Shown here: positions 34,769-44,785 of the stretch, one piece after another
Position numbering within the stretch: the stretch's first letter is position 1
Layout of the letters: each line of letters opens with the position of its first letter
NCBI RefSeq assembly: GCF_038003525.1
Contig: NZ_JBBOPI010000001.1
Coordinates: 1,169,001 to 1,233,000 of the forward strand
Origin: Solibacillus sp. FSL H8-0538
Lineage (GTDB): Bacteria; Bacillota; Bacilli; Bacillales_A; Planococcaceae
Direction: 5' to 3'
DNA length: 64,000 nucleotides
The notes under the pieces: generated by a model
Database searches by the model: none
Told to the model about the DNA's origin: nothing
The model's input: the letters and a program-made list of their open reading frames with translations, nothing else
Position numbers and translations under genes: made by a program

Positions 34769-35731
34769 TTATGATGCAGGTTCCTCCCCATCATCCATAA
34801 AGCCACCAGAGTTTGGTACAAATTGATAAAGAAACTCCTTTACCAGTAGCTCATATTGTTCAGGTGATTCATTAAATGACTGAGCATGACCGCCTTTATC
34901 AAAAAGGAGTAACATTTTTGGGTCTGGCTTTAATTTAAATAGATCTTCTGCCATTTCATAAGGGATGAATTCATCTGGGATGCTATGAATAAATAATACG
35001 GGTTTTTTAATATGCTGCACTACTTCTTTCGGTGTCACACTTCGTAAGGAATAGCCGTCACGTAAACGCATAAATAAATCGCTAATAGGAACCGCCGCAC
35101 GGAAATTAAACGAAATCGTGTGCTTGATAATTAGGTATAGCAGCTCTCTGAAATCCGAGAAGGCACAATCTGAAATATAAAAATTCCCTCCATCATTAAC
35201 TGTCCCTGCATATAAAAGGGTAGTGGCTGCGCCCATGGATTCACCGTGAATTCCTAAGAGGGCGTCCTCACCTATTATTGAACGGATCTCTTGAACAACT
35301 GCCCCTAAGTCAAATTTTTCATAATAACCATAGCTAGTCGTCTTCCCACCTGAATCGCCATGTCGACGATGGTCATACACAACCATATTAAAGCCGAGAC
35401 GTTCAAACATGCGCGCGTATTTTACAGAGTTTATTTTATTTTCAGTAACACCATGACAAATGATAATCGTATTTGTCGTTTCGAGCGGCTTCAAAAAAAT
35501 CCCTTTAATCGTATAGCCATTTGGTGAAGATATCGAGAGCTCCTGCTTAGGGCACTCGTTATACCACACCTCATCAAAACGTCTTGCTTTTGTTTCGCGC
35601 TCATAAACAAAGGTAGGGTCTTTTGGTTTAATATACATCAGTCGATTGGTGAGCAAAATCCCTGATATAGCAGTTACAGTAGCTAAAATTGTAGTGGCAA
35701 TACTAGAAAAAAACACAATTTTCTTTTTCAA
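34769..35731 (-). CDS. Membrane-anchored alpha/beta hydrolase
   Basis: The 320-residue protein has a basic start and one membrane anchor (about residues 5-27). The hydrolase fold follows with the oxyanion region ICHGVTENK, the nucleophile elbow GIHGESMGAA (Ser) and a catalytic His in KGGHAQSFNE; Asp in SIPDEFIP likely completes the triad. It resembles B. subtilis YqkD-type hydrolases. I chose the TTG at 35729-35731, six bases after GAGGTG; the open frame extends further without a ribosome site. Its substrate is unknown. Confidence 0.8.
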   Translation of the reverse strand: MKKKIVFFSSIATTILATVTAISGILLTNRLMYIKPKDPTFVYERETKARRFDEVWYNECPKQELSISSPNGYTIKGIFLKPLETTNTIIICHGVTENKINSVKYARMFERLGFNMVVYDHRRHGDSGGKTTSYGYYEKFDLGAVVQEIRSIIGEDALLGIHGESMGAATTLLYAGTVNDGGNFYISDCAFSDFRELLYLIIKHTISFNFRAAVPISDLFMRLRDGYSLRSVTPKEVVQHIKKPVLFIHSIPDEFIPYEMAEDLFKLKPDPKMLLLFDKGGHAQSFNESPEQYELLVKEFLYQFVPNSGGFMDDGEEPAS

Positions 35732-35925
35732 TCGTTTCACCTCACAATCAAAATATAATATTTTTTTATTATTTTCCCCGATAAAATTGATATAAAACAT
35801 CAAAGAATACCAACTTAAAACCTCTAACATAAATTATTTAAATATTTGGTAAAATTATCTTGAGGGCGCCGTTTATAGAGTGATAGACTTGTATTACAAA
35901 AGGATTGGAGAAAAGGGGAGAGAAT

Positions 35926-37107
35926 ATGACACAAGAAGTAGTAATCGTCAGCGCAGTGCGAACAGCTATAGGTTCGTTCCAAGGGGCTTTGAAGGATGTG
36001 GCAGCACCAGTACTTGGTGGGATTGTCATTAAGGAAGCTGTAAAACGAGCGGGTATTGAGCCAGAACTTGTTGATGAAGTGATTATGGGGAATGTACTAG
36101 CTGCAGGTCTTGGTCAAAATCCAGCACGTCAGGCATCGATTCACGCTGGGCTGCCGCATGCTGTCCCGGCATTAACCATTAATAAAGTATGTGGGTCAGG
36201 ATTAAAGGCCGTTCATTTAGCAGCGCAGGCCATCGCAGCAGGAGACGCAGACATAGTCGTTGCAGGTGGCTTTGAAAATATGAGTCAAGCACCGTACGTC
36301 TTAAAAAATGCACGTGAAGGGTTTCGTATGGGCGATCAAAAGGTTGTTGATACAATGATTCAGGACGGTTTATGGTGTGCATTTTATAATTATCATATGG
36401 GAGTAACGGCAGAAAATCTATGCGATGCGCACAACATTACACGCGAGGAGCAGGATGCCTTTTCAGCCCGTTCTCAAGCCCGTGCAGCAGCGGCGATTGA
36501 AGCTGGCAAGTTTGAAGACGAAATTGTACCAGTAGAAATTCCGCAACGTAAAGGAGAGCCGGTTATTTTTGCAAAGGATGAGTACGCCAAGCCAGAAACA
36601 ACGGCAGAAAAATTAGGTTACTTGCGTCCGGCATTTAAAAAGGATGGCTCGGTAACAGCAGGTAATGCATCTGGTATTAATGATGGGGCAGCAGCGGTAG
36701 TTGTAATGTCAAAGCAGCGAGCATTTGAGTTAGGTTTAACACCGCTCGCAACACTTGTGGCAAATGCAAGTTCAGGTGTAGATCCGTCTATGATGGGTAT
36801 TGGGCCAGTGCTCGCAGTAAAAAAAGTACTAGTAAAAGCGAAAGTCACACTCGATGATATTGATTTAATTGAAGCAAATGAAGCGTTTGCGGCACAATCA
36901 ATTGCAGTTGATCGCGAATTAGGGTTTAATCATGATAAACTAAATGTGAACGGGGGAGCGATTGCACTTGGTCATCCTATTGGTGCGAGTGGTGCCCGAA
37001 TTTTGGTGACACTACTTCATGAAATGCAAAAGCAAGACGCAAAGTCCGGTCTTGCTACTTTATGCATCGGCGGCGGCCAAGGTGTAGCAACAATCGTTCA
37101 ACGTTAA
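35926..37107 (+). CDS. Acetyl-CoA C-acetyltransferase (thiolase)
   Basis: The 393-residue enzyme joins or cleaves acyl-CoA. The acyl-binding Cys lies in [11 protein letters not shown] (near residue 88), the His in [10 protein letters not shown] (near 349) and the second Cys in CIGGGQG (near 379). It belongs to the AtoB/ThlA/MmgA group and could serve beta-oxidation, poly-3-hydroxybutyrate or acetoacetyl-CoA synthesis; no pathway partner lies nearby. I chose ATG 35926 because AAAGGGGAGAG precedes it. Confidence 0.93.
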   Translation: MTQEVVIVSAVRTAIGSFQGALKDVAAPVLGGIVIKEAVKRAGIEPELVDEVIMGNVLAAGLGQNPARQASIHAGLPHAVPALTINKVCGSGLKAVHLAAQAIAAGDADIVVAGGFENMSQAPYVLKNAREGFRMGDQKVVDTMIQDGLWCAFYNYHMGVTAENLCDAHNITREEQDAFSARSQARAAAAIEAGKFEDEIVPVEIPQRKGEPVIFAKDEYAKPETTAEKLGYLRPAFKKDGSVTAGNASGINDGAAAVVVMSKQRAFELGLTPLATLVANASSGVDPSMMGIGPVLAVKKVLVKAKVTLDDIDLIEANEAFAAQSIAVDRELGFNHDKLNVNGGAIALGHPIGASGARILVTLLHEMQKQDAKSGLATLCIGGGQGVATIVQR

Positions 37108-37176
37108 TTTAACTACATTCAGCGGGCACACAAACACCGGCTGCATGAGGCGAATTTGATAGAGAAGGTGAACGAC

Positions 37177-37437
37177 ATGGGGAAAAAGAAAAAACAAGGG
37201 CAAAAGCAAGCGGCAATGCCTAAAAATGAAACGACAGAGCTACTCACATTAAAAGATCAATTAGGCGGCGACGTGTTAGCTAAGCTAAAGGCAGCAAAGC
37301 AATCTCTCGTTGCAGAAGTGCAAGCGCAAGAGGAAGAACGTCAAGCCCGACTTGTCTTTGAACGCAAGCAAAAGGAAAAAAATATGAGTTTTGAAGAGCT
37401 ATTAAATAATTACGGCGATCAAGGTTCTAAATTTTAA
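37177..37437 (+). CDS. YqkE-like small charged protein (DUF3886)
   Basis: The 86-residue protein is rich in Lys, Gln and Glu, mostly helical or coiled coil (about residues 25-65), and ends with the family-typical MSFEELLNNYGDQGSKF. It resembles DUF3886 proteins such as YqkE, whose gene also neighbours yqkF in B. subtilis. Function unknown. I chose ATG 37177, after AGAAGGTGA. It converges on the VanZ-like gene with a shared terminator. Confidence 0.8.
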   Translation: MGKKKKQGQKQAAMPKNETTELLTLKDQLGGDVLAKLKAAKQSLVAEVQAQEEERQARLVFERKQKEKNMSFEELLNNYGDQGSKF

Positions 37438-37439
37438 AG

Positions 37440-37480
37440 TAAAAAAAGCTGAGTCCGCGATTGCAGACTCAGCTTTTTGA
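37440..37480. terminator. Bidirectional terminator between converging genes
   Basis: AAAAAAGCTGAGTC pairs with GACTCAGCTTTTT around a short loop. It overlaps the last codons of the leftward VanZ-like gene. Confidence 0.9.
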
Positions 37481-37963
37481 ATTATAGGAAGGTTTCCACC
37501 GATGCTTCAATGCAAAAAAAATTTTTACTACGAGTATAAATGTGAAAGCTCCGGCTGTATCAATTAGTACATCATCAAAAATACCAGTGCGCCCTGGTTT
37601 GTAGGATTGACGAATTTCATCAAAGCTTGCCAATATAATAACCGAGATAATCGCGAAAATACTTGATGGACGCCAGCATAGTTTTCGGTAAAAGAAAAAG
37701 AAAATTAGGGCAATAACGCCGTAACCAGTAAAATGTGTCGCTTTACGAATTAAAAACTCAAGAAAATAATAATAGCCACGCGTTTCAACGGATAAGGTTT
37801 CTCCCCAATAGGTTACTTCGATTTTGCTGAGTAATTCTTCAAACGGTTTATTTTGTAGTAACTCCCTTAAAGCAGGGACAATCGTTTGTTGTTGGTACGT
37901 CATATTAGATGCAAAGGCGACGACAGCTAACGCTATTATGACGAGAAAAAGCATTTTTTTCAC
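37469..37963 (-). CDS. VanZ family membrane protein
   Basis: The 164-residue protein has four membrane segments and the VanZ signatures RKATHFTGYGVIALIFFFFY and DEIRQSYKPGRTGIFDDVLI. In vanA clusters VanZ raises teicoplanin resistance; in most firmicutes the role is unknown, and no van genes lie here. It overlaps the end of the aldo/keto reductase gene by four bases and is therefore its operon partner. Confidence 0.88.
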   Translation of the reverse strand: MKKMLFLVIIALAVVAFASNMTYQQQTIVPALRELLQNKPFEELLSKIEVTYWGETLSVETRGYYYFLEFLIRKATHFTGYGVIALIFFFFYRKLCWRPSSIFAIISVIILASFDEIRQSYKPGRTGIFDDVLIDTAGAFTFILVVKIFFALKHRWKPSYNSKS

Positions 37964-38850
37964 CGATGATCGGTATAAATGTCTTGTTTTGTAAATTGTT
38001 TAATTTGTGCAATGTCGCCGAGTTGCTGTAATTGACTGTATGAGTTTAAATTCATCTGTAATTGTTCCTTCGTCCGTGCACCAATAACGGTAGATGCAAC
38101 TGCTTCAAATTGTAAATTAAATGCAAGTGCTGCCGTATGTACATCGCCAAATAGTTCCTCTAGCTGCAGGAGTACATATTGTGCTTCCTTCTCAGAATAG
38201 CTCATATACGGCTGTAAACGAGTTTTCCATTCAGCCGTTAGTAAACCTTTCGCAATCGAACCGCGCGTCACAACCGAAGCACTAGCTGCCTCAATGGTAC
38301 TAAACCATTCCTCTGCGCGCTGATCGAAAATATTAAACTGCATCATATTGCTCACAGCATGGCTTTCTTGTAAAAATGGCACAAAAACATTCGGACGAAT
38401 CGAAGAGATCCCGTATTCGCGAATGAGCCCGTCCTTTTTTAAGTCGTCAAATGTCGCAATGATTTCCTCCCACGGATCATCAATTGTGCCACCGTGAAGC
38501 TGGTATACATCAATATAATCTGTTTGAAGTCGTCTTAAGCTTTCTTTCACGGCTTCTTTAATATGTGCAGGAGAAGGATCCCACGACCAACCGTCCACGC
38601 AGTCCTGCCAACGATTTCCGACTTTTGTTGCGAGGATGATGTCATGGCGGTGAGGTTTTAGGATTGCACCGACAACCGCTTCATTTTCTCCTTTATCGTA
38701 TAAATCTGCTGTATCAAAATAATTAATACCTGCATCAAGTGCTGCCGCAATGACTTCGCGTGCATCCGCCGTATTGGACGGTAAGGACATGCAGCCTAGG
38801 CTTAACTCGGAAATAGTAAAATTACTGTTACCGAGATTTCTTTTTTTCAT
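37960..38850 (-). CDS. yqkF: Aldo/keto reductase (YqkF-like)
   Basis: The 296-residue NADPH-dependent (beta/alpha)8 enzyme has catalytic Asp and Tyr in YFDTADLYDKGENE (near residues 45-52), Lys in LATKVGNRW and His in VYQLHGGTID. Its natural substrate is not known. It is divergent from nudF across 87 bp, as yqkF and nudF are neighbours in B. subtilis. The ATG is preceded by GGAGG on the minus strand. Confidence 0.9.
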   Translation of the reverse strand: MKKRNLGNSNFTISELSLGCMSLPSNTADAREVIAAALDAGINYFDTADLYDKGENEAVVGAILKPHRHDIILATKVGNRWQDCVDGWSWDPSPAHIKEAVKESLRRLQTDYIDVYQLHGGTIDDPWEEIIATFDDLKKDGLIREYGISSIRPNVFVPFLQESHAVSNMMQFNIFDQRAEEWFSTIEAASASVVTRGSIAKGLLTAEWKTRLQPYMSYSEKEAQYVLLQLEELFGDVHTAALAFNLQFEAVASTVIGARTKEQLQMNLNSYSQLQQLGDIAQIKQFTKQDIYTDHR

Positions 38851-38937
38851 CTACAATTCCTCCAATGTGCTTGCTTCGAAATATTCCATTTCTAATGGTA
38901 CAATGAAATCAATCATAACGACAAGTGAGGAAGCCAA

Positions 38938-39501
38938 ATGAAAAAATTTGAGGAAAAAACTATTACATCGAATACTATTTTTACAGGGCGTGTCATTTCA
39001 TTAAAAGTAGACGAGGTTCAATTACCGAATGGCAAGACGAGTAATCGAGAAATTATTAATCATCCAGGTGCAGTTGCAGTCATTGCGATAACGGATGAAG
39101 GGAAGCTATTAGTAGTTGAGCAGTACCGAAAAGCAATCGAACGTTCAATCATTGAAATTCCTGCTGGGAAATTAGAGCCGGGCGAGGCACCTGCTGTCAC
39201 TGCACGCCGTGAATTAGCAGAAGAGACAGGTTATGGTTGCGAGGAACTTACATATATTCAAACCTTCGTTACCTCCCCTGGGTTTGCAGATGAAGTGATT
39301 CATCTTTATGCGGCACGAAGATTATTTGTTTTAGAGGAGCAAGCGCAGTTAGATGAAGATGAATTCGTAGAGCTAATGGCCGTGACAATTGAGGAAGCAG
39401 AGGCAATGGTGGCGGATAAGCGTATTTTTGATGCAAAAACAGCCTTTGCTGTGCTCTGGATGAAAATGCAACACCTATCAAATTCGCCCCAGCGAAATTG
39501 A
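38938..39501 (+). CDS. nudF: NudF, ADP-ribose pyrophosphatase (Nudix)
   Basis: The 187-residue protein contains a complete Nudix box, GKLEPGEAPAVTARRELAEE followed by TGY (from Gly77), after a beta-rich N-domain. It hydrolyses ADP-ribose to AMP and ribose-5-phosphate, a housekeeping step. GTGAGGAAG precedes the ATG. It is followed by a long structured region and a terminator, so it is not co-transcribed with fur. Confidence 0.93.
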   Translation: MKKFEEKTITSNTIFTGRVISLKVDEVQLPNGKTSNREIINHPGAVAVIAITDEGKLLVVEQYRKAIERSIIEIPAGKLEPGEAPAVTARRELAEETGYGCEELTYIQTFVTSPGFADEVIHLYAARRLFVLEEQAQLDEDEFVELMAVTIEEAEAMVADKRIFDAKTAFAVLWMKMQHLSNSPQRN

Positions 39502-39627
39502 CGTCCAGATTTTGAATTGTGCATGGGCATGGGCCTGCACGATGCAGGTCAGTTAGCCGTTGTCGTATGGATGCGACGAATTTAGGCTAACATCATTGAC
39601 CCCTTTCAAAATCTGAGACATCCGCCG
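39502..39627. other. Multi-branched structured element after nudF (candidate ncRNA or repeat)
   Basis: CAGATTTTGAA (about 39507) pairs perfectly with TTCAAAATCTG (about 39606), closing a junction. Inside are CCTGCA-CGA-TGCAGG and GTTAGCC/GGCTAAC, the latter enclosing GTCG/CGAC. The left closing arm begins two to three bases after the nudF stop. I do not recognise it as a known riboswitch. Confidence 0.5.
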
Positions 39628-39628
39628 G

Positions 39629-39691
39629 AGGCTATAACTTCATTCAGCCGGCGTTGGGACGCCAGCTGAATGAAGTTATAGTTTTTTTTTT
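39629..39691 (+). terminator. Strong terminator after nudF
   Basis: CTATAACTTCATTCAGC pairs with GCTGAATGAAGTTATAG over 17 bp around a GC-rich 16-base loop, followed by ten T residues. Confidence 0.95.
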
Positions 39692-39744
39692 GCATATGCG
39701 TGGTGGACGAGCATAAGTTGTATGGACGAGGAGGGTGTTCATAT

Positions 39745-40266
39745 ATGCGAAAAACTATGTACGTGCAATATGCGACGATGATAGCGATCTGTTTTATGAG
39801 CGGAGTCGCGTGTTATCAATTATTTGAACTACAAGAAGCGATGCAAGTTATTAAGTGGGCAGACAGTCGCTTATTGACACTTGAGAAGCCATCCATTCTA
39901 GCGAGTGCATTACCCGTTTTTCTATCCATTATTATTGTACTATTTTTTTCAACCCATTCGTTTCTAGCTATATGTGCGCAAATTTTTGTTGGAATTAAAA
40001 TCACTTTTTTCGGCTTTAGCTCCGTTTTTTTGCTCGTCCAGCACAATTCAATAAAGTTATATGGGCTTTGGTGGTTCCCTTTTCAGCTAATTTATTGTAT
40101 TTTACTAATAGTGCTATGTACGAATATCAGTACAAAGAATAGTACAAGGGGTTTCGGACATAGAATGAGGAAAGGTTATTCACTTAAGAGAGTTTTAACT
40201 ATTATACTTATCATACTGATCGTGTTTATTGCAGAAATCGTCGCAATATCGTACGTATTTATATGA
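39745..40266 (+). CDS. Membrane protein of unknown function at the spoIIM position
   Basis: The 173-residue protein has four to five hydrophobic segments (about residues 8-24, 50-68, 70-92, 105-125 and 150-172). I chose ATG 39745 because GAGGAGGG lies before it. In B. subtilis spoIIM, for a membrane protein needed in engulfment, sits upstream of fur; this gene has the same position and a similar size. I cannot see convincing SpoIIM sequence signatures, so a diverged SpoIIM is only a possibility. Confidence 0.6.
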   Translation: MRKTMYVQYATMIAICFMSGVACYQLFELQEAMQVIKWADSRLLTLEKPSILASALPVFLSIIIVLFFSTHSFLAICAQIFVGIKITFFGFSSVFLLVQHNSIKLYGLWWFPFQLIYCILLIVLCTNISTKNSTRGFGHRMRKGYSLKRVLTIILIILIVFIAEIVAISYVFI

Positions 40267-40275
40267 ATCATTAAC

Positions 40276-40305
40276 TTGTAAACAGATTTACTCATTTGGT
40301 ATAAT
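40276..40305 (+). promoter_or_regulatory. fur promoter
   Basis: TTGTAA (40276-40281) lies 18 bp from a perfect TATAAT (40300-40305), which is preceded by TGG, an extended -10. Confidence 0.75.
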
Positions 40306-40329
40306 TAAATAAGTATAGGGGGGCGTCGC

Positions 40330-40785
40330 ATGGAGAGCCGAATAGATCGAATAAAAAAACAATTGCATAGTGCTAGCTATAAGCTGACGCCACAGCGAGA
40401 AGCGACAGTGGCTGTTTTACTAGAGCATGAAGAGGACCATTTAAGTGCCGAAGATGTTTACTTATTAGTAAAAGATAAGGCACCTGAAATAGGGCTGGCT
40501 ACAGTGTATCGTACACTAGAGCTTTTAACGGAGCTGAAAGTTGTCGATAAAATTAATTTTGGTGATGGGGTATCACGCTATGACCTGCGTCAAGAAGGCG
40601 CAATGCATTTCCATCATCACTTAGTTTGTATTGAATGTGGTGCAGTAGATGAAATACAGGAAGACTTACTAGAAGACGTAGAAGTTATCGTAGAAAAGCG
40701 CTGGAATTTCATTATTAAAGATCATAGACTAACATTTCACGGAATTTGCTGGCGTTGTCACGACAACGATGGAGACAGTAAATAA
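40330..40785 (+). CDS. fur: Fur, ferric uptake regulator
   Basis: The 151-residue protein has the Fur winged helix (residues 10-85: LTPQREATVAVLLEHEEDHL and GLATVYRTLELL) and a dimerisation domain with metal ligands. HFHHHLVCIECG holds the sensing histidines and the first CxxC, and CWRC near the C-terminus is the second structural zinc pair. It represses iron-uptake genes when iron is bound. Its position before xerD and deoB matches B. subtilis, where Fur is in the same place, so Fur is preferred over PerR or Zur. AGGGGGGCG precedes the ATG. Confidence 0.92.
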   Translation: MESRIDRIKKQLHSASYKLTPQREATVAVLLEHEEDHLSAEDVYLLVKDKAPEIGLATVYRTLELLTELKVVDKINFGDGVSRYDLRQEGAMHFHHHLVCIECGAVDEIQEDLLEDVEVIVEKRWNFIIKDHRLTFHGICWRCHDNDGDSK

Positions 40786-40807
40786 GCGGAAGTATAAGTA
40801 GCAAGAA

Positions 40808-40838
40808 AAAAGCAGCTGAGGGGCTGTTTTTTTTTATG
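40808..40838 (+). terminator. Terminator of fur
   Basis: AGCAGC pairs with GCTGTT around a short loop, followed by eight T residues. Confidence 0.7.
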
Positions 40839-40841
40839 GTT

Positions 40842-40926
40842 AAGGACATCAACTCGCCCAAAATAGGACAAGTTGATGTCTTTACTTATGTGGATGGGAA
40901 AGTTATGCTTTCGCATCCACTAATTA
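40842..40926 (-). repeat. Dispersed repeat family 4, copy c (inverted)
   Basis: On the minus strand GTGGATG-GAAAG pairs with CTTTC-CATCCAC and CATCAACTTGTCC pairs with GG-CGAGTTGATG. Compared with copy a, paired positions differ but still pair. The remainder of 40927-41028 has no other feature. Confidence 0.85.
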
Positions 40927-41028
40927 AACGATGACGATCATTCTTTGTTTTTTACTTTTGGGACAGCCACTTTTGGAATTTCATGCTAAACTGACTATAA
41001 CAATTTAGTAGGAAACGAGGCGGTATCG

Positions 41029-41931
41029 ATGAATCAATATACAGACCCGATTGCGGATTATATCCATTTTATAAGAGTAGAACGGCAGCTATCAGATAAT
41101 ACGCTACAATCGTATAAAAGAGATTTACAAAGCTATGCGGCTCATTTAGAACAAGTACAGCAGCTTGAATCCTTTAATGAGGTGACGAGGAATCATATTT
41201 TACTGCATTTAGAAAGCCTGCGCGCACAAGGGAAATCGGCTCGGACAACTGCTCGCCATATTTCGTCTATTCGTTCGTTTCATCAGTTTTTACTGCGTGA
41301 GAAGGTGACAGAAACAGATCCAACAGTGCATCTTGAAATGCCTGCTAGAGAACAAAAACTCCCAAAAGTGTTATCTGTTGAGGAGATTGATGCGCTAATT
41401 GCTGCACCGAACCTTGCTAAACCACAAGGCGTACGCGATGTAGCATTACTCGAACTGCTTTACGGCTCAGGTATGCGCATTAGTGAATTAGTCGAGCTGA
41501 ATTTAGAAGATGTACATATGACGATGGGCTTTGTGCGTGTTTTTGGTAAGGGTGGTAAGGAGCGAATTGTTCCACTCGGACGAGGTGCACTTGGAGCATG
41601 CGAGAACTACTTAACGAAAGCGCGTCCCGTATTACAAGGTAATTATCCAAAGAGTGAAGCGTTTTTTATCAATCAAAGAGGGAAACGTTTTACTAGACAA
41701 GGGTGCTGGAAGCTTTTAAAGGAGCATGCAGCGACTGCCAATATTCAAAAAGAGATTACACCGCACGTACTGCGACACTCGTTTGCGACGCATTTAATCG
41801 AAAACGGAGCCGATTTGCGAGCAGTGCAGGAACTACTTGGGCATGCCGATATTTCTACGACGCAAATCTATACACATATTAGTAAAACACGTCTTTCTGA
41901 AGTATATAAACAGTTCCATCCGCGGGCATAA
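41029..41931 (+). CDS. xerD: XerD tyrosine recombinase
   Basis: The 300-residue recombinase resolves chromosome dimers at dif together with XerC (CodV). The SAM-like N-domain covers residues 5-95. The catalytic domain has Arg150 (GMRISE), Lys174 (GKGGKER), His246 and Arg249 ([10 protein letters not shown]), His272 (LLGHADI) and Tyr281. All catalytic residues are intact. Its place between fur and deoB is as in B. subtilis (ripX). GAGGCGG precedes the ATG. Confidence 0.95.
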   Translation: MNQYTDPIADYIHFIRVERQLSDNTLQSYKRDLQSYAAHLEQVQQLESFNEVTRNHILLHLESLRAQGKSARTTARHISSIRSFHQFLLREKVTETDPTVHLEMPAREQKLPKVLSVEEIDALIAAPNLAKPQGVRDVALLELLYGSGMRISELVELNLEDVHMTMGFVRVFGKGGKERIVPLGRGALGACENYLTKARPVLQGNYPKSEAFFINQRGKRFTRQGCWKLLKEHAATANIQKEITPHVLRHSFATHLIENGADLRAVQELLGHADISTTQIYTHISKTRLSEVYKQFHPRA

Positions 41932-42066
41932 TAGGCGTCATAAGAAAAATCTTTCATAAAGTAGCCAACAATGACAATAGTCAGTAAATACAGTCGGATG
42001 TCTGACCTTTATTTCTCCGGAATTTTTGGTAAAATAGATGATATGAAAGAGGAGTGAAATATAACT

Positions 42067-43245
42067 ATGAAACCATTTAAAAAAATTCACGTTATCGTAA
42101 TGGACTCAGTAGGCATTGGTGAAGCACCAGATGCCGATAAGTTTGGGGATGTTGGTGCACATACATTAGGCCATATCGCTGAAAAAATGAATGGCTTAAA
42201 GATGCCGACAATGAGTAGCCTCGGATTATCTAATATTCACGAGCTCCCAGGTATTGAGAAAGCGCATACACCGAAAGGCTTTTACGGCATGATGCAAGAA
42301 GCGTCTGTCGGCAAAGATACGATGACTGGTCACTGGGAGATTATGGGCTTACATATCGACAAGCCGTTTAAAGTGTATCCAGAAGGCTTTCCGGCTGAAT
42401 TAATTGCGGAGCTTGAGAAACGTACTGGACGTAAGGTTTTATGCAACTTACCCTATAGTGGGACAGCAGTGATTGATGATTTCGGACCAGAGCATATGGA
42501 AACAGGTGCGATTATCGTTTATACATCGGCAGATCCTGTATTACAAATTGCTGCACATGAAGAAATTGTACCATTAGAAGAACTTTATAAAATTTGTGAG
42601 ATTGCACGTGAATTAACGCTAGATCCTGAATATTTAGTTGGCCGTATTATTGCGCGTCCGTTTATCGGCACTCCAGGCAACTTTACTCGTACACCTAATC
42701 GTCATGATTATGCATTAACTCCATTTGGCCGTACGACAATGGCTGAAATGAAGGATGCCGGCTTCGATGTTATTGCAATCGGTAAAATTTCGGACATCTT
42801 CAATAATGATGGTGTTACAGAATCAATCCGTACAAAAAGCAATTCAGACGGCATGGATAAAATAAATGAAGTAGTAAAACGTGATTTTCACGGTCTGAGC
42901 TTCTTGAACTTAGTAGACTTTGATGCAAACTTCGGCCACCGCCGCGATCCAATCGGTTACGGTGAGGCACTAGAAGAGTTTGACCGCCGTTTACCTGAAG
43001 TGCTAGAAGCAATGGGTGAAGATGATTTAGTCATCATTACAGCAGACCACGGCAATGATCCCACATTCCCAGGAACAGATCATACGCGTGAATACGTGCC
43101 ATTAATCGTCTATTCTCCACGCTTTACTAAAGGTACTGAAATCCCACTTCGCAATACATTTGCGGATATTGCAGCAACGGTGGCGGAAAACTTTAGTGTA
43201 AAAGCACCTCAATTTGGAACGAGCTTTTTAAGTGATTTGAAATAA
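42067..43245 (+). CDS. deoB: Phosphopentomutase
   Basis: The 392-residue enzyme interconverts ribose- or deoxyribose-1-phosphate and -5-phosphate in nucleoside salvage. It is an alkaline-phosphatase-superfamily protein with the metal site [20 protein letters not shown] at the N-terminus, the phospho-Thr loop [10 protein letters not shown] near residue 85 and further metal ligands in [12 protein letters not shown] and [10 protein letters not shown]. The length is typical. AAAGAGGAG precedes the ATG. It forms an operon with pdp 13 bp downstream. Confidence 0.96.
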   Translation: MKPFKKIHVIVMDSVGIGEAPDADKFGDVGAHTLGHIAEKMNGLKMPTMSSLGLSNIHELPGIEKAHTPKGFYGMMQEASVGKDTMTGHWEIMGLHIDKPFKVYPEGFPAELIAELEKRTGRKVLCNLPYSGTAVIDDFGPEHMETGAIIVYTSADPVLQIAAHEEIVPLEELYKICEIARELTLDPEYLVGRIIARPFIGTPGNFTRTPNRHDYALTPFGRTTMAEMKDAGFDVIAIGKISDIFNNDGVTESIRTKSNSDGMDKINEVVKRDFHGLSFLNLVDFDANFGHRRDPIGYGEALEEFDRRLPEVLEAMGEDDLVIITADHGNDPTFPGTDHTREYVPLIVYSPRFTKGTEIPLRNTFADIAATVAENFSVKAPQFGTSFLSDLK

Positions 43246-43258
43246 GGGGGACCATCAT

Positions 43259-44563
43259 ATGAGAATGGTTGATATTATTGAAAAAAAACGAAACGGCGGA
43301 GAGCTTTCTAAAGAGGAAATTCGCTTTTTTGTAAACGGTTATACAGATGGGCAGGTTCCAGATTATCAAGCAAGTGCACTATGTATGGCAATTTACTTTC
43401 AAGATATGAATGACCGCGAGCGCGCAGACTTAACGATGGCTATGGTTGAATCAGGCGATCAAATCGACCTATCAAGCATTGAAGGAATCAAAGTGGATAA
43501 ACACTCAACAGGCGGTGTAGGGGATACGACAACATTACCTCTTGCAGCTATGGTAGCAGCAGTAGGGGTTCCGGTTGCCAAAATGTCTGGTCGCGGCCTA
43601 GGTCATACAGGTGGGACAATAGACAAACTAGAAGCAATAAAAGGTTTTCACGTGGAGCTTACAAGCGAGCAGTTCGCGAAGCAAGTAAACGATCTTAAAA
43701 TGGCGGTTATCGGCCAAAGCGGTAACTTAACCCCTGCAGATAAAAAGCTCTATGCATTACGTGATGTAACAGGGACTGTATCAAGTATTCCGTTAATCGC
43801 AAGCTCAATTATGAGTAAAAAAATTGCAGCTGGTGCAGATGCCATTGTACTTGATGTAAAAACGGGCGACGGTGCATTTATGAAAACCGTAGAAGATTCC
43901 AAACTACTTGCTGAAGCAATGGTGAAAATCGGGAATAATGTTGGTCGTAACACGATGGCGATTATTTCAGATATGAGCCAGCCATTAGGGTATGCAATTG
44001 GTAATGCGCTTGAAGTGCAAGAAGCAATTGATACATTAAAAGGTCATGGCCCAGCTGACTTAAACGAGCTTTGCTACACACTTGGTTCACAAATGGTTGT
44101 ACTTGGCGGCAAGGCAGCGACAATTGAAGAAGCACGTACGATGCTTGAAGAAGTTGTAGCAAATGGTGCGGCACTTGAAGTACTGAAAAAATTTATTACA
44201 GCTCAGGGCGGCGACGCATCTGTTGTCGATGATCCATCCCGTTTACCACAAGCAAAATTCCAAATTGACGTACCTGCGAAAGAGGCAGGCTATGTTTCTA
44301 AAATCGAAGCAGATGATATCGGTACTGCAGCAATGCTTCTTGGCGCTGGCCGTGCAACAAAGGATTCTGAAATTGATCTAGCAGTTGGGTTAGTACTGCG
44401 CAAAAAAGTAGGCGATTCAGTAGCTAAAGGAGAATCATTAGTGACGATTTATGCGAATAGTGAAGACATCGGTGAAGTGATCGAAAAAATTTACGCGCAT
44501 ATTCATCTTTCACCTGAACAAGTTACCGCTCCTAAATTAATTGAAGCGATTATTACTAAATAA
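43259..44563 (+). CDS. pdp: Pyrimidine-nucleoside phosphorylase
   Basis: The 434-residue enzyme splits uridine, thymidine and deoxyuridine with phosphate; its sugar-phosphate product feeds DeoB. Signatures include the phosphate-binding [20 protein letters not shown] (near residue 80) and [20 protein letters not shown] (near 108). The C-terminal biotinyl-lipoyl-like domain covers about 345-430. AAGGGGGACC precedes the ATG. A terminator follows. Confidence 0.95.
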   Translation: MRMVDIIEKKRNGGELSKEEIRFFVNGYTDGQVPDYQASALCMAIYFQDMNDRERADLTMAMVESGDQIDLSSIEGIKVDKHSTGGVGDTTTLPLAAMVAAVGVPVAKMSGRGLGHTGGTIDKLEAIKGFHVELTSEQFAKQVNDLKMAVIGQSGNLTPADKKLYALRDVTGTVSSIPLIASSIMSKKIAAGADAIVLDVKTGDGAFMKTVEDSKLLAEAMVKIGNNVGRNTMAIISDMSQPLGYAIGNALEVQEAIDTLKGHGPADLNELCYTLGSQMVVLGGKAATIEEARTMLEEVVANGAALEVLKKFITAQGGDASVVDDPSRLPQAKFQIDVPAKEAGYVSKIEADDIGTAAMLLGAGRATKDSEIDLAVGLVLRKKVGDSVAKGESLVTIYANSEDIGEVIEKIYAHIHLSPEQVTAPKLIEAIITK

Positions 44564-44567
44564 TAGT

Positions 44568-44614
44568 TAGAAAGCTGTGCCAAAGTGAATTTCACTATGG
44601 GCACAGCTTTTTTT
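44568..44614 (+). terminator. Rho-independent terminator of deoB-pdp
   Basis: AAAGCTGTGCC pairs with GGCACAGCTTT, enclosing AAAGTGAATTTCACT, which forms an extra stem. A run of T follows. Confidence 0.92.
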
Positions 44615-44697
44615 AGTGGATAAGAAAGCATAACTTTCACATCCACATCAGTAGGGACATTAACCCACCCTCTTTTGGGCAAGTTGTGTCTTTCTAA
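44613..44697 (+). repeat. Dispersed repeat family 4, copy d
   Basis: TGGAT-GAAAG pairs with CTTTC-ATCCA, then a second arm pair ends in GTGTCTTTCT. It starts inside the T tract of the pdp terminator. Confidence 0.85.
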
Positions 44698-44785
44698 ATT
44701 CTATCATTTCTTACTATTAAATTCATTAAAATATGGTAGAATATGAGTAATATTAGTTCAAAAATGTTCATATTTTCTATTTTTG

